The notes: generated by a model from the letters alone, not told the origin. Numbered from the stretch's first letter, positions 6,723 through 14,020 are shown. The stretch is 26,745 bases of DNA from JBDTNL01 sp039933785 (GCA_039933785.1 JBDTNL010000051.1:1-26745); one strand, 5' to 3'. Program-made: numbers and translations.

Positions 6723-7691
6723 ATGAAACTCTCGAAAATGACGTTGATGGCGCTCGTCAGCTTGTTTGGAGCAATGCTCACTGGCCTTGGATCCGTGGCG
6801 GTCGCTGACGACTCGTTGCAGCATGTGATCGACGGCGGCGTGCTCCGTGTGGCCGCCGAACCCGGAACGCCGCCCATGCTCACTCGCGACGGCGCGCGCT
6901 ACGACGGCTTCGACTGGGCGATTGCGAACGCGGTGGCGAAGCGCATCGGCGTCGACGGTGTGGTGATCGTGCCCGGTAAATACAGCGAGCTTCCGGGCCG
7001 TCTGATCGGCGGCAAGGCCGACGTGATCATCAGCGGCTACACCGCGGATCCGTCCATCGCCGGCGTCGACTGGTCCGATTCCTATCTCGACTACGGTCTC
7101 TGCCTGGTGGTGCGGCGGGGCAGCCCGATCCGCAGCATCGACGATCTCTCGGGCAAGTTGGTCGGCACGTTCAACGATCCCGCGGCGCAGGCGGCGGTGA
7201 AGCGCATCGTGCGTGGCTACTCCCGGTTGGAAACCTTCGAGGACGGGTACTTCGATCTGCTCGACCAGGGCAAGATCGATGCCTTCATCTACGACTTCCC
7301 CTACGCCCAGGAAGAGATCAAGCCGTTCGCTGGCAAGCTCGAGATCGTCCAGTTCAATCTCACCAAGTCGTCCTACAACGTGGGTGTTCGTCGCGGCGCG
7401 GCGAGCCTGCTCAAGATGGTGAACTCGTCGATCCGCGATCTGCGCAACTCGGACGAGTACCGTCAGATCGTGCGCAAGTATCTCGGTGGCACGGGCCCGG
7501 CGCCGGTGGGGAAGGTGGCCACCGGGCAGTCGGTCTACAAGGTGCGTCCGGGCGACACGCTGTCGTTGATCGCCCGCGATCAGTTGAGCAAGACCGGACG
7601 CTGGACGGAGATCTGGGATCTCAACAAGGGTCGCATCGCCGATCCCAACCTGATCGAAATCGGTTGGGAGCTCGTGCTGCCGCAGCGATGA
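6723..7691 (+). CDS. Periplasmic family-3 solute-binding domain fused to LysM
   Basis: A 322-residue exported protein. The signal peptide covers residues 1-28 (MKLSKMTLMALVSLFG...SVAVA). Residues about 31-255 match an amino-acid-type (family 3) solute-binding protein: GGVLRVAAEPGTPPM, YDGFDWAIANAVAKRIG, GKADVIISGYTADP, LSGKLVGTFNDPAAQ, and the closing EYRQIVRKYLG. Residues about 271-320 form one LysM domain (YKVRPGDTLSLIARDQL...WELVLP), expected to bind peptidoglycan. No permease or ATPase of a transporter is adjacent, so it is more likely a wall-tethered ligand sensor than a transport component. ATG 6723 is preferred to the in-frame ATG 6705 because GAGGA lies 9 nt upstream and the lysines then begin the signal peptide. 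It converges on the pspA operon. Confidence 0.88.
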   Translation: MKLSKMTLMALVSLFGAMLTGLGSVAVADDSLQHVIDGGVLRVAAEPGTPPMLTRDGARYDGFDWAIANAVAKRIGVDGVVIVPGKYSELPGRLIGGKADVIISGYTADPSIAGVDWSDSYLDYGLCLVVRRGSPIRSIDDLSGKLVGTFNDPAAQAAVKRIVRGYSRLETFEDGYFDLLDQGKIDAFIYDFPYAQEEIKPFAGKLEIVQFNLTKSSYNVGVRRGAASLLKMVNSSIRDLRNSDEYRQIVRKYLGGTGPAPVGKVATGQSVYKVRPGDTLSLIARDQLSKTGRWTEIWDLNKGRIADPNLIEIGWELVLPQR

Positions 7692-7704
7692 ACTACGTGC
7701 CGGT

Positions 7705-8280
7705 TCAACGAACGGGAAGCGCCGCATACACGTCGTAGAGCGCCCGCAGCGCTTCCCGCAGGTTCCCCCCATGCTCCGCGAACAAGCGTTCGGCGGGTGG
7801 TCCGGGGCGACGCTCGCCGTCGATTCCAAGCTCGGAGAGCAGATCCTCCAGCAGTCGCGGTGACGTTTCGCAACGCCAGAGCGTCGGCAGCAGTCCCTCC
7901 CGATGGACCGCAATCACCATCCCGCCGCCCCGGCGGTCGCGCAGCAGGCGCCAGCGCTCGAGAGCTGACAGCTCGTCGATCCCGTCGACGAACAGGATCG
8001 TCCCTGCGCCGGCGCCATCGAGAGACTGCCGCTCCTCGGCGGTGAGACGTCCCTGGCCCTGCTGCAGCCGGAGGCTGCGAACGTCCCATCCGTCGATCGA
8101 GAGACGCGGCGCGAGATCCTCCATGAGTGTGGTCTTACCGTGACCGTGAGAACCCACGATCGCCGCGCGGTATTCGAGAGCGCGCAAACGCTGGAGAAGC
8201 GCTTCCCAACTCGTGCCGGCCAACCGGTAGCGCAGGCGCCGGACGCGCTGCACGGTCAGCGGGTTTTCGCGCGCCAGCAC
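7705..8280 (-). CDS. Small P-loop NTPase, last gene of the pspA operon
   Basis: A 191-residue protein starting with GTG, 6 nt after the arrestin-like gene. Walker A is GSHGHGKT (43-50). A Walker-B-like strand ILFVDGIDEL (95-104) carries D99 and D102-E103. The C-terminal segment GGNLREALRALYDVYA (171-186) is helical. The protein is too short for a full AAA+ module with a lid, and no arginine finger or sensor pair is obvious. It therefore looks like a compact STAND/KAP- or GTPase-sized ATPase domain of uncertain class. No TM segment is seen. Its position says it works with PspA and the membrane proteins upstream; its substrate is unknown. Confidence 0.75.
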   Translation of the reverse strand: MLARENPLTVQRVRRLRYRLAGTSWEALLQRLRALEYRAAIVGSHGHGKTTLMEDLAPRLSIDGWDVRSLRLQQGQGRLTAEERQSLDGAGAGTILFVDGIDELSALERWRLLRDRRGGGMVIAVHREGLLPTLWRCETSPRLLEDLLSELGIDGERRPGPPAERLFAEHGGNLREALRALYDVYAALPVR

Positions 8281-8286
8281 GGCCGC

Positions 8287-8751
8287 CTACCGACCCTGGC
8301 GGCGCGCCGCCCACTGGGCGAGCTTGCTGACCATCGGCTTCATGGAGGCCGGAAGGTCGTCGAGTGGATCGACCGCGAGCTCCAGCCGCTTCTCGACCCC
8401 GCCGGGCGCGATCACCAGATCGACGCGCGCGGTCTCGCCACCCGGGCTCGCGGTGGCCTCGATGGCCCACTGTAGCGAGATCAGCTGGCCGGAAAACGAC
8501 GGCGGAGCGATCGGGGCGACGATTTCGAACCGCCGTCGATCGGAGGCCTGGAGCGTGTCGAAGGGCACGGTTTCGACGACTCCGACGTCCTGGTCGCCCT
8601 TGCCGGTGGTGTACCAGAGCAGCCGGATCTCGACCGCCGTGGGCGCTCGATCGAGCTGCCAGGCGACGGTGCCGCGGAGAGTCTCGAGCGGCGAGAAGGC
8701 GAAGCGGCTCTCGTCGAGCTCGATGCCGATTTCGTTGTCGGTGCCGGTCAT
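8287..8751 (-). CDS. Small arrestin-like beta-sandwich protein
   Basis: A 154-residue protein whose ATG at 8751 overlaps the stop of the upstream DUF3592 gene (ATGA). The frame stays open much further upstream, but that part is a shadow of the DUF3592 gene. The sequence is beta-rich with an arrestin/Spo0M-like layout: FSPLETLRGTVAWQL, then VEIRLLWYTTGKGDQDV, RRFEIVAP, and PPSFSGQLISLQWAIEA. No signal peptide, TM helix or catalytic motif is visible. Arrestin-fold proteins are scaffolds, so a role linking the membrane protein with the NTPases is plausible but inferred. The fold call is by pattern only; an Ig-like sandwich is the alternative. Confidence 0.7.
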   Translation of the reverse strand: MTGTDNEIGIELDESRFAFSPLETLRGTVAWQLDRAPTAVEIRLLWYTTGKGDQDVGVVETVPFDTLQASDRRRFEIVAPIAPPSFSGQLISLQWAIEATASPGGETARVDLVIAPGGVEKRLELAVDPLDDLPASMKPMVSKLAQWAARRQGR

Positions 8752-10517
8752 CGCCGAGCTCCTTCGGGAGCCATCTGGATTTCGAATTCCTCGTTGACGT
8801 CGGGCCAGCGGGCGATCGCGCCCGTGACCTTCATCTTGTACACGACCTTGTTGTTCGACGAGTCGAACGAGGGCACGAGGCTGTCCGGCACGCTGATCGC
8901 GATCTCGCCACCGTTGATGATTTCCTCGGGCCGAGTCGCCTCGAGAATCGTCTGGCGCCAGAACACGGAGTTCGAGGTCGTGCTGCTGGTACCGACGCGG
9001 TGCGTGGCGGATTCGGTGCCTTCGATCGAGACCGCGACCCGCGTCAAGCGGCCCGTGCTGCCGGTGAAGTGCCAGCGCAATCGCGCCGCCTTGCCCGGCT
9101 GCAGGACGCCCGGCAGAAGCTCCAGACGCGGGCGTGGATTGAAGCAGGCGAGCAGTTGATACGGCACGCTGAGGAGCAGCATGAGTGCCAAGAGGCCGAA
9201 GGGAATCAGGATCAACGTCACGCACCCGTCCGTCGAACCGCCGGTCTGCATCGGTTCGAGGACCCCTTTCCAGAAGAAGGTGCCGACCAGGCCGTTGACG
9301 AAGAGTGCGATCAGAACCGTGCATCCCAGCTTCGCGAACGGTCCCTGGGAGGGCTCGAGCACGCGCGCCTCCGAGAGCTCCGGCAGCGCGCCGCGCATTC
9401 CCAGGCCCAAGTCCGCTATGGCGGCCGCAGTGCCGCTGGTCGCGGCCTTCATGCCCGGAAGCCACTGCTCGACGCCCTGCTGACGCGAGCCGCGTCGCGT
9501 CGCCACCACGACGGCGACCATGCCGCCGACGCCGATGACGACGAAGAGGAGCGGGATGAGACCGAACCACATCATCGGTGCAAATCCCCGGTCGATGACC
9601 GCGCTCGTCGGGTCCGCGGGGTCGACGTAGCAGCGCGTCACGGTCCCAGGCTGGAGAGCCGCGACCGCGGCCTCCTTGGCGGATCGGCCGCTGCTGGAGC
9701 CGGTCATGAACTGATAGCGGTTGCCGGTGTAGGTGTGGCCGTCGACTTCGTAGGAGTAGACCAGGTCGACACTGTAGGTCGCGGCGCCCTTGTCGCTGCT
9801 GTGACCGCCCACCGCACTCGACCGAATCGAGCACTCGGCTTCGTGCCAGGAGCGCGCTTGCAGGACGCGCCACGCCGGGACGGCGAAGATCGGAATGAGG
9901 AACGCCAGGCCGAAGATCGCGAAGATCGAGAACGCCGCGATGCCGCAGCCCATGGTCTTGCCGGGGCTCATCGCCGGCTTGCCGAGTGGAATCAGAGAGT
10001 TGCCAGGGGCGGAAGAAGGCGATCCCGAGCTCCAGGTCATGAAGAGCATGAGGACCGCGAAGCCCACGAAAACCGCGGGGAACAGCAGTACGAGCAGAAC
10101 CCAGAGATTGGCCCGCCGGAGTACGACGTTGGTCGGATTCTTCGGATCGACGTAGCAGCGGGCGGTGGATCCCGGCGGGTAGGCCGCGACCAGTTGTTGC
10201 GGCTCGGCGGCGTCCGAGCCTCCGCTATAGCCGATCTTGTAGGTCTCTCCCTTGTAGGCCCTGCCCTGCGCGTTGTAGGTGTAGTGCACCTCGAAGTTGA
10301 ACGGCGATTCCTTGCCCGCGGCGGCCGAAGAGTCCACGAAGCGGGAGTCTTCGATAGTGCAGTCGGTTGGCGGCCAGAACCAGGTAGCGAAGGCCGGCAG
10401 CATCGTCCGGAGCATCATGCCGCCGAAGAAGATCCCGAAGCCGGCGAAGATCAGGGCGAAGATCGAGGTGCCGATTTTCGAGCCCACCGTGTTCGCCGAA
10501 CCCATCCGAATGCGCAT
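8748..10517 (-). CDS. Polytopic membrane protein with two DUF3592-like domains and a C-terminal beta domain
   Basis: A 589-residue protein with about six TM helices (roughly 15-37, 137-160, 190-215, 312-340, 398-419, 430-456). Between helices 1-2 and 3-4 lie two copies of a DUF3592-type extracytoplasmic domain. Each has a VxYxYxxxGxxYxG strand pair and ends in CYVDPKNPTNVVL (121-133) or CYVDPADPTSAVI (296-308). Residues about 460-585 form a soluble beta-rich domain (LELLPG...LRWHF...VSIEGTESA) that may be another arrestin/Ig-like module. Function is unknown. ATG 10517 has GGGGA 6 nt upstream. It is 15 nt after the AAA+ gene and overlaps the arrestin-like gene, firmly inside the pspA operon. 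Confidence 0.8.
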   Translation of the reverse strand: MRIRMGSANTVGSKIGTSIFALIFAGFGIFFGGMMLRTMLPAFATWFWPPTDCTIEDSRFVDSSAAAGKESPFNFEVHYTYNAQGRAYKGETYKIGYSGGSDAAEPQQLVAAYPPGSTARCYVDPKNPTNVVLRRANLWVLLVLLFPAVFVGFAVLMLFMTWSSGSPSSAPGNSLIPLGKPAMSPGKTMGCGIAAFSIFAIFGLAFLIPIFAVPAWRVLQARSWHEAECSIRSSAVGGHSSDKGAATYSVDLVYSYEVDGHTYTGNRYQFMTGSSSGRSAKEAAVAALQPGTVTRCYVDPADPTSAVIDRGFAPMMWFGLIPLLFVVIGVGGMVAVVVATRRGSRQQGVEQWLPGMKAATSGTAAAIADLGLGMRGALPELSEARVLEPSQGPFAKLGCTVLIALFVNGLVGTFFWKGVLEPMQTGGSTDGCVTLILIPFGLLALMLLLSVPYQLLACFNPRPRLELLPGVLQPGKAARLRWHFTGSTGRLTRVAVSIEGTESATHRVGTSSTTSNSVFWRQTILEATRPEEIINGGEIAISVPDSLVPSFDSSNNKVVYKMKVTGAIARWPDVNEEFEIQMAPEGARR

Positions 10518-10532
10518 CGGCAGTCCCCTTCG

Positions 10533-12290
10533 TCAGGTCAAACGCAGCTCGCGCTTGATCTCGGCCACGCGCGCCTGGAGCTCGCCGCGATCGACGTCGC
10601 GGAAGCGCTCGGGCAGGAGCTCGCGGCTGGTGCATTCGAGCACGGCGCAGAGGATCTGCATCTCGCGCTCGCGACTGTTGGCGGGGGGAATGAAATCGGC
10701 AAAAGCCTTTTTCAGATGCTCGGCAGTGACCTCGGACGATTGCGCCGCTTCGGCTTCGAGAATCGCCCGTACCAGGACGGCCTCGAGGTCGGACCCCGAG
10801 AGGCCGAGGAGCTGCTTCTCGGTGGCGATCTCCGAGAGGCCCGCGACCGAGGTGTTGATGCCGAGCTTCTTCTTCATCACCCCGAAGATCTCGTCGTACT
10901 CAGCGGCGGTCTCCGGGTAGAAGAGAGGAATGTGCTCCTCGGCTCTGCCCTGGCGCTTGAGGTCGATCGGCAGTAGGTCGGGCCGCGCCGTGATCAGGAA
11001 CCAGAGGATCTGGCCGCGGTTGCGGGTATCGCCCATGAAGCTCGCGATCTGGGCGAACACCCGGTTCTGCGTGCCCGAGTCGCCCGACTGCTCGCGATTG
11101 CCGAGCGCGGCGTCGGCCTCGTCGATGACCACGCCGACCGGGGTGAGCGAGGACAGGATCTTGATGATGCGCTCGAGGTTCGACTCCGTCGAGCCCACCC
11201 ACATCGAGCGGAAGTTCTTGAGCTTTACACAGGGGAAACCGATCTCGTGCGAGAAGCACTCGACGAGGAACGTCTTGGCGCTGCCCACCGGACCACAGAC
11301 CAGGTAACCCATCGGTACCGCCGCGGGGTTGCCGCGCGCGATGGCGCGCGAGGCCCGAGTGAGACGGTCCTTCACTGCCGGCATGCCGGCCACCATGGAG
11401 AGATCGAACTTGGGCTCGACGTACTCGAGCAACCCGAGGCCTTCGGTCTCGATCACTTCCTTCTTCGTTCGGCGCACGCTCGCGGCGGTCAGGCCGTCGT
11501 CGGCGTCGGCGCCGTCGAGCATCTGTCCGAGCTGCACGCGCGTCATGCCGGCGGTGAGCTCGGCCAGCCGCTGAGGCGTGAGCTCGGATTTGCGCGCATA
11601 CCACTCGGGTGCGCGAACCGCATCGAGATAGGCACGGCGTCCGGTCATGTCGGGGCGCGTGATCTCGATCTCTCGCGTCGCCGCCGAGCGCACGAGCTTG
11701 GGATCCAATTCCGCGAGGTCCTCGGTGACCAACACCACGACCATGTTCTTCGCCATCAGCACCGGGTCCTGCGCCCACTTGCGCAGGTACACCAGTACGG
11801 CCCGGTCCTCGGGCGTGCGGTTCGCGGGGTCGGCGTTGGGCACCAGGGTTTCGGCGTAGGGCAGCAGGAGCACGACGGCGCGAGCCGGCGTCAACGAGGC
11901 GCAGAAGCGGAAGTAGGAATCGAGCAGGGCGAAGCAGTTCGCGGCATCGCGGGGGAGGCCGTTCGACCAGTTGGTCCCATGCACGCCGTCGTAGGCCTTC
12001 ATGCGTTCTTCGAAGTGGGCGCGCGCGGTTGGAGTTGCGAAGCCCAAGCCTTCGGCGCGGTTGTAGGTGAGGATCGAGGGCCAGCCGGAGAACAGCTCGC
12101 TGGTGAGGAAGTCCTCGAGCAGCACGAAGCGCAGTCCGTCCTTGCTGCGCACCGGGACGAGATCCGCGGGCACGCCGTGGAGAGCGAAGGTATTGGCCTG
12201 CTTGGCACGCACCGAGCGAGCTAGCGTCGAGGCCCATTCGGGAAGAGCCTCGAGAAAGCCCGCGTTCGCGGGGACGTCGTTGGTGGTCAT
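10533..12290 (-). CDS. Two-module AAA+ ATPase of the pspA operon
   Basis: A 585-residue cytoplasmic protein. Residues about 60-235 look like a degenerate AAA module. They have Walker-B/sensor-like strands (AVVLLLPYAETLV 138-150; NMVVVLVTEDLAELDPKLV 182-200) but no P-loop. Residues about 296-535 form an active-looking classical module: Walker A GPVGSAKT (333-340), Walker B VVIDEADAAL (387-396), sensor-1 region ITARPDLL (433-440), arginines R447 and R449 for the finger, and sensor-2 GLSGSDLEA (496-504). The architecture recalls Ycf46-type and Vps4-like meiotic-clade AAA ATPases. The Walker A has Ala where Gly normally precedes the Lys. ATG 12290 was chosen from an AGGAG at 12296-12300. A longer frame adds 36 arginine-rich residues and is less likely. 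Confidence 0.88.
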   Translation of the reverse strand: MTTNDVPANAGFLEALPEWASTLARSVRAKQANTFALHGVPADLVPVRSKDGLRFVLLEDFLTSELFSGWPSILTYNRAEGLGFATPTARAHFEERMKAYDGVHGTNWSNGLPRDAANCFALLDSYFRFCASLTPARAVVLLLPYAETLVPNADPANRTPEDRAVLVYLRKWAQDPVLMAKNMVVVLVTEDLAELDPKLVRSAATREIEITRPDMTGRRAYLDAVRAPEWYARKSELTPQRLAELTAGMTRVQLGQMLDGADADDGLTAASVRRTKKEVIETEGLGLLEYVEPKFDLSMVAGMPAVKDRLTRASRAIARGNPAAVPMGYLVCGPVGSAKTFLVECFSHEIGFPCVKLKNFRSMWVGSTESNLERIIKILSSLTPVGVVIDEADAALGNREQSGDSGTQNRVFAQIASFMGDTRNRGQILWFLITARPDLLPIDLKRQGRAEEHIPLFYPETAAEYDEIFGVMKKKLGINTSVAGLSEIATEKQLLGLSGSDLEAVLVRAILEAEAAQSSEVTAEHLKKAFADFIPPANSREREMQILCAVLECTSRELLPERFRDVDRGELQARVAEIKRELRLT

Positions 12291-12295
12291 TCGAG

Positions 12296-12300
12296 CTCCT
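12296..12300 (-). promoter_or_regulatory. Ribosome-binding site deciding the AAA+ ATPase start
   Basis: On the minus strand AGGAG lies 5 nt before the ATG at 12290. The alternative upstream start at 12398 would lie inside the preceding gene. Confidence 0.65.
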
Positions 12301-12324
12301 CGTCGATGCGGCTTCGATGCGGCT

Positions 12325-13194
12325 TCAGCGCTGGCGGTTGCGAATTGACGGCGGAGGCGGCGGTGGCGGAACGCCGACCATGGCGGGCCGAGTCGCAATC
12401 CCGCGCGGCGGCGCCTGGAGCTCAGGGAGAGCGCCGATCATGCGCTCCATCTCCTCGACGCTCTTGGCATCGGCTTGAACCTGCGAGACCACGTCGTCGA
12501 TCTCGGAGGAGAAGCTCGCGGCATCGGTCGCCGCCACCGACTTCTGAAGCAGCAGCTGAAGCAGCGACTCGAGCGAGTCGACCTCGGCCGCGAGCGCCTC
12601 GCTGTTGCCCTCGTTGGCCTGCAGTTGCTGCAGGAGCTCGCCCTTGATCTCGCAATTCTTCTGCATCGCGTCACGAGCGCGTTGGGGCAGGGCGGTGTTT
12701 TCTATCGCCTTCTTGAGCTGGTCGATCTCGGTCTGTAAAACACGCGGGTTGGCCGCCTGGGAGATCTCGCCAAGCTTCTGCTGCACCCACAGTCGCCGCA
12801 GGCACGAGGCCAGAATGGCGTCGAATTTTCCGGTCTGGTCGGCGAGCATCTCCTGGCTCGCCGGCGAGAGCCCACGGTAGTTCTCCTGGATCCGCAAGCA
12901 GAGTGCCTGCAGCCGGCGATACCGCTGCTGCGCGGCGGGAAGTAGGCCGGAGAACTGCTCCTCCTGGGAGAGCGAATGGGCCTCGCGGGAGGCGAACTTG
13001 GTTTCGACTTCGATACGTTGCTTGAGCCGTTCGAGCAGGAACGGCATGGCCATGAACTCGAGCCCAGCGAGCAGGAGCAGCGGCAGGCCCGAAGCGGTGA
13101 GCGCGGCGAAGGCCGCCGCGCCGGTGACCAGGATCACCTGATACTGGTTGAATACCGCTTTCTTGAGCAGCGGGAAGCGGTCGAGAAGAGGCAT
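12325..13194 (-). CDS. Two-TM coiled-coil protein between pspA and the AAA+ ATPase
   Basis: A 289-residue protein that I cannot assign to a named family. Two hydrophobic segments (about 18-33 and 36-54) form an N-terminal membrane hairpin. They are followed by about 200 residues of predicted helix rich in Gln, Glu, Leu and Lys with coiled-coil character (for example EIDQLKKAIENTAL and ELLQQLQANEG). A Pro-rich tail ends in seven consecutive prolines (about 276-284). It lies 11 nt downstream of pspA and 34 nt upstream of the AAA+ gene. The layout suggests a membrane receptor or adaptor that contacts the helical PspA polymer or hands it to the ATPase; this is inferred from position and architecture. 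No enzymatic motif is present. Confidence 0.78.
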   Translation of the reverse strand: MPLLDRFPLLKKAVFNQYQVILVTGAAAFAALTASGLPLLLLAGLEFMAMPFLLERLKQRIEVETKFASREAHSLSQEEQFSGLLPAAQQRYRRLQALCLRIQENYRGLSPASQEMLADQTGKFDAILASCLRRLWVQQKLGEISQAANPRVLQTEIDQLKKAIENTALPQRARDAMQKNCEIKGELLQQLQANEGNSEALAAEVDSLESLLQLLLQKSVAATDAASFSSEIDDVVSQVQADAKSVEEMERMIGALPELQAPPRGIATRPAMVGVPPPPPPPSIRNRQR

Positions 13195-13205
13195 CGGCTC
13201 GCGGC

Positions 13206-13967
13206 CTACTTCTTCTCCTGAACGGCCGCCGGCATGTTCGGCTGGGCGGCGGACTCAGTGGGGAAGGGCGCCGCCTCGCGGACCGCGTCGGGCTTCTTCA
13301 AGCCCATCTCGACCTCGAACTCCGAGAGCAGCGACTGCGCCTGAATCTGCTTGGCCTTCTTCTCGAGCTTGATGCGATTGGTGTCGAGTCCGCCGGTCGC
13401 CACCTCGACCGAGGCCTTGGATTCGGCGACCTTCTGCTTGATCTGATCGAGGTATTTGTCGGTGGTCGCCGCGGTGCCGTAGGTGTCGAGTTCGCTGAGC
13501 GCGCTGGCCGCGCTGCGCATGACGTCGGCTTTCTTGGACTCGGCGATCGCCCGGCGGGCCTGCTCGATCTTATTGCGCAGCTTGTCCTTGATGTCTTCCA
13601 CCGAAAGCTTGGCGTTGTCGAAGGCGTGCTGCGACGCCTCGAGCTGATCGGTGGTCTCCTGGAGATCTTGCCGGACCTGCTGCAGGGTCACCGCATCGTT
13701 CTCAGCCAGTTGGCGCGCTTCGGGCGAGCCGTCCCTGAGCGCCGCCTGAATTGACGCCACCAGGGACTTCTCCTTGCGCGCCAAGTCGGTCTTTTCATCC
13801 TCGAGCCGGAGTACCGTGGCCCGGGTGGTGATGAGGACCTGATTCAGCCTGGGCAGGGTGTTGCGCATCTCCTCGATCGACTCCTGGAGCATGACCTCCG
13901 GGTCTTCGGCGAACGAGATGAAGTAGCCGAGCCACGACTTGATGACGCGGGCGAGTCGCTGGAACAT
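13206..13967 (-). CDS. pspA: PspA/IM30 family phage-shock protein (ESCRT-III fold)
   Basis: A 253-residue, almost wholly helical protein. Residues 1-20 (MFQRLARVIKSWLGYFISFA) form the amphipathic membrane-binding helix 0. EDPEVMLQESIEEM (21-34) is the family's signature, followed by the long coiled coil to about residue 225 and a Pro/Ala-rich tail (226-253). PspA/Vipp1 proteins polymerise into rods and rings and bind and remodel stressed membranes. ATG 13967 was chosen because it begins at helix 0 and has GGGGAGA 8 nt upstream. It is the first gene of a six-gene operon with spacings of 11, 34, 15, -4 and 6 nt. No PspF, PspB or PspC is in the window, so the enterobacterial regulatory circuit is absent here. 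Confidence 0.93.
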   Translation of the reverse strand: MFQRLARVIKSWLGYFISFAEDPEVMLQESIEEMRNTLPRLNQVLITTRATVLRLEDEKTDLARKEKSLVASIQAALRDGSPEARQLAENDAVTLQQVRQDLQETTDQLEASQHAFDNAKLSVEDIKDKLRNKIEQARRAIAESKKADVMRSAASALSELDTYGTAATTDKYLDQIKQKVAESKASVEVATGGLDTNRIKLEKKAKQIQAQSLLSEFEVEMGLKKPDAVREAAPFPTESAAQPNMPAAVQEKK

Positions 13968-13993
13968 GGTGTATTTCTCCCCAGAAGCCTGGT

Positions 13994-14020
13994 GCCAGCC
14001 TAGTGCTGGCGGGATTGTAT
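13994..14020 (-). promoter_or_regulatory. Inverted repeat and possible promoter in the pspA / DUF255 divergent region
   Basis: The 108-nt gap between the divergent genes holds a dyad GCCAGC-CTAGT-GCTGGC (13994-14010). On the minus strand, TACAAT (14015-14020) would make a fair -10 element placing the start point within or next to the dyad; no good -35 is seen. The arrangement fits an operator overlapping the pspA start point, but the evidence is short motifs only. Confidence 0.3.

Noticed and set aside
7692..7720. Terminator hairpin between the SBP-LysM and P-loop NTPase genes
   Set aside because: GGTTC/GAAC-type pairing is present, but the stem is only about four continuous pairs with a mismatch and no U-tract.
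8364..10976. 870-codon open frame on the plus strand
   Set aside because: It is antisense to the arrestin-like, DUF3592 and AAA+ genes, which have clear motifs, ribosome-binding sites and start-stop overlaps. The translation is Arg/His/Asp-rich with no family features, as expected of GC-rich shadow frames.
13986..14001. Sigma-54 promoter for pspA
   Set aside because: On the minus strand TGGCAC is present, but the -12 element reads TTCT without the invariant GC, and no enhancer-binding protein gene is nearby.
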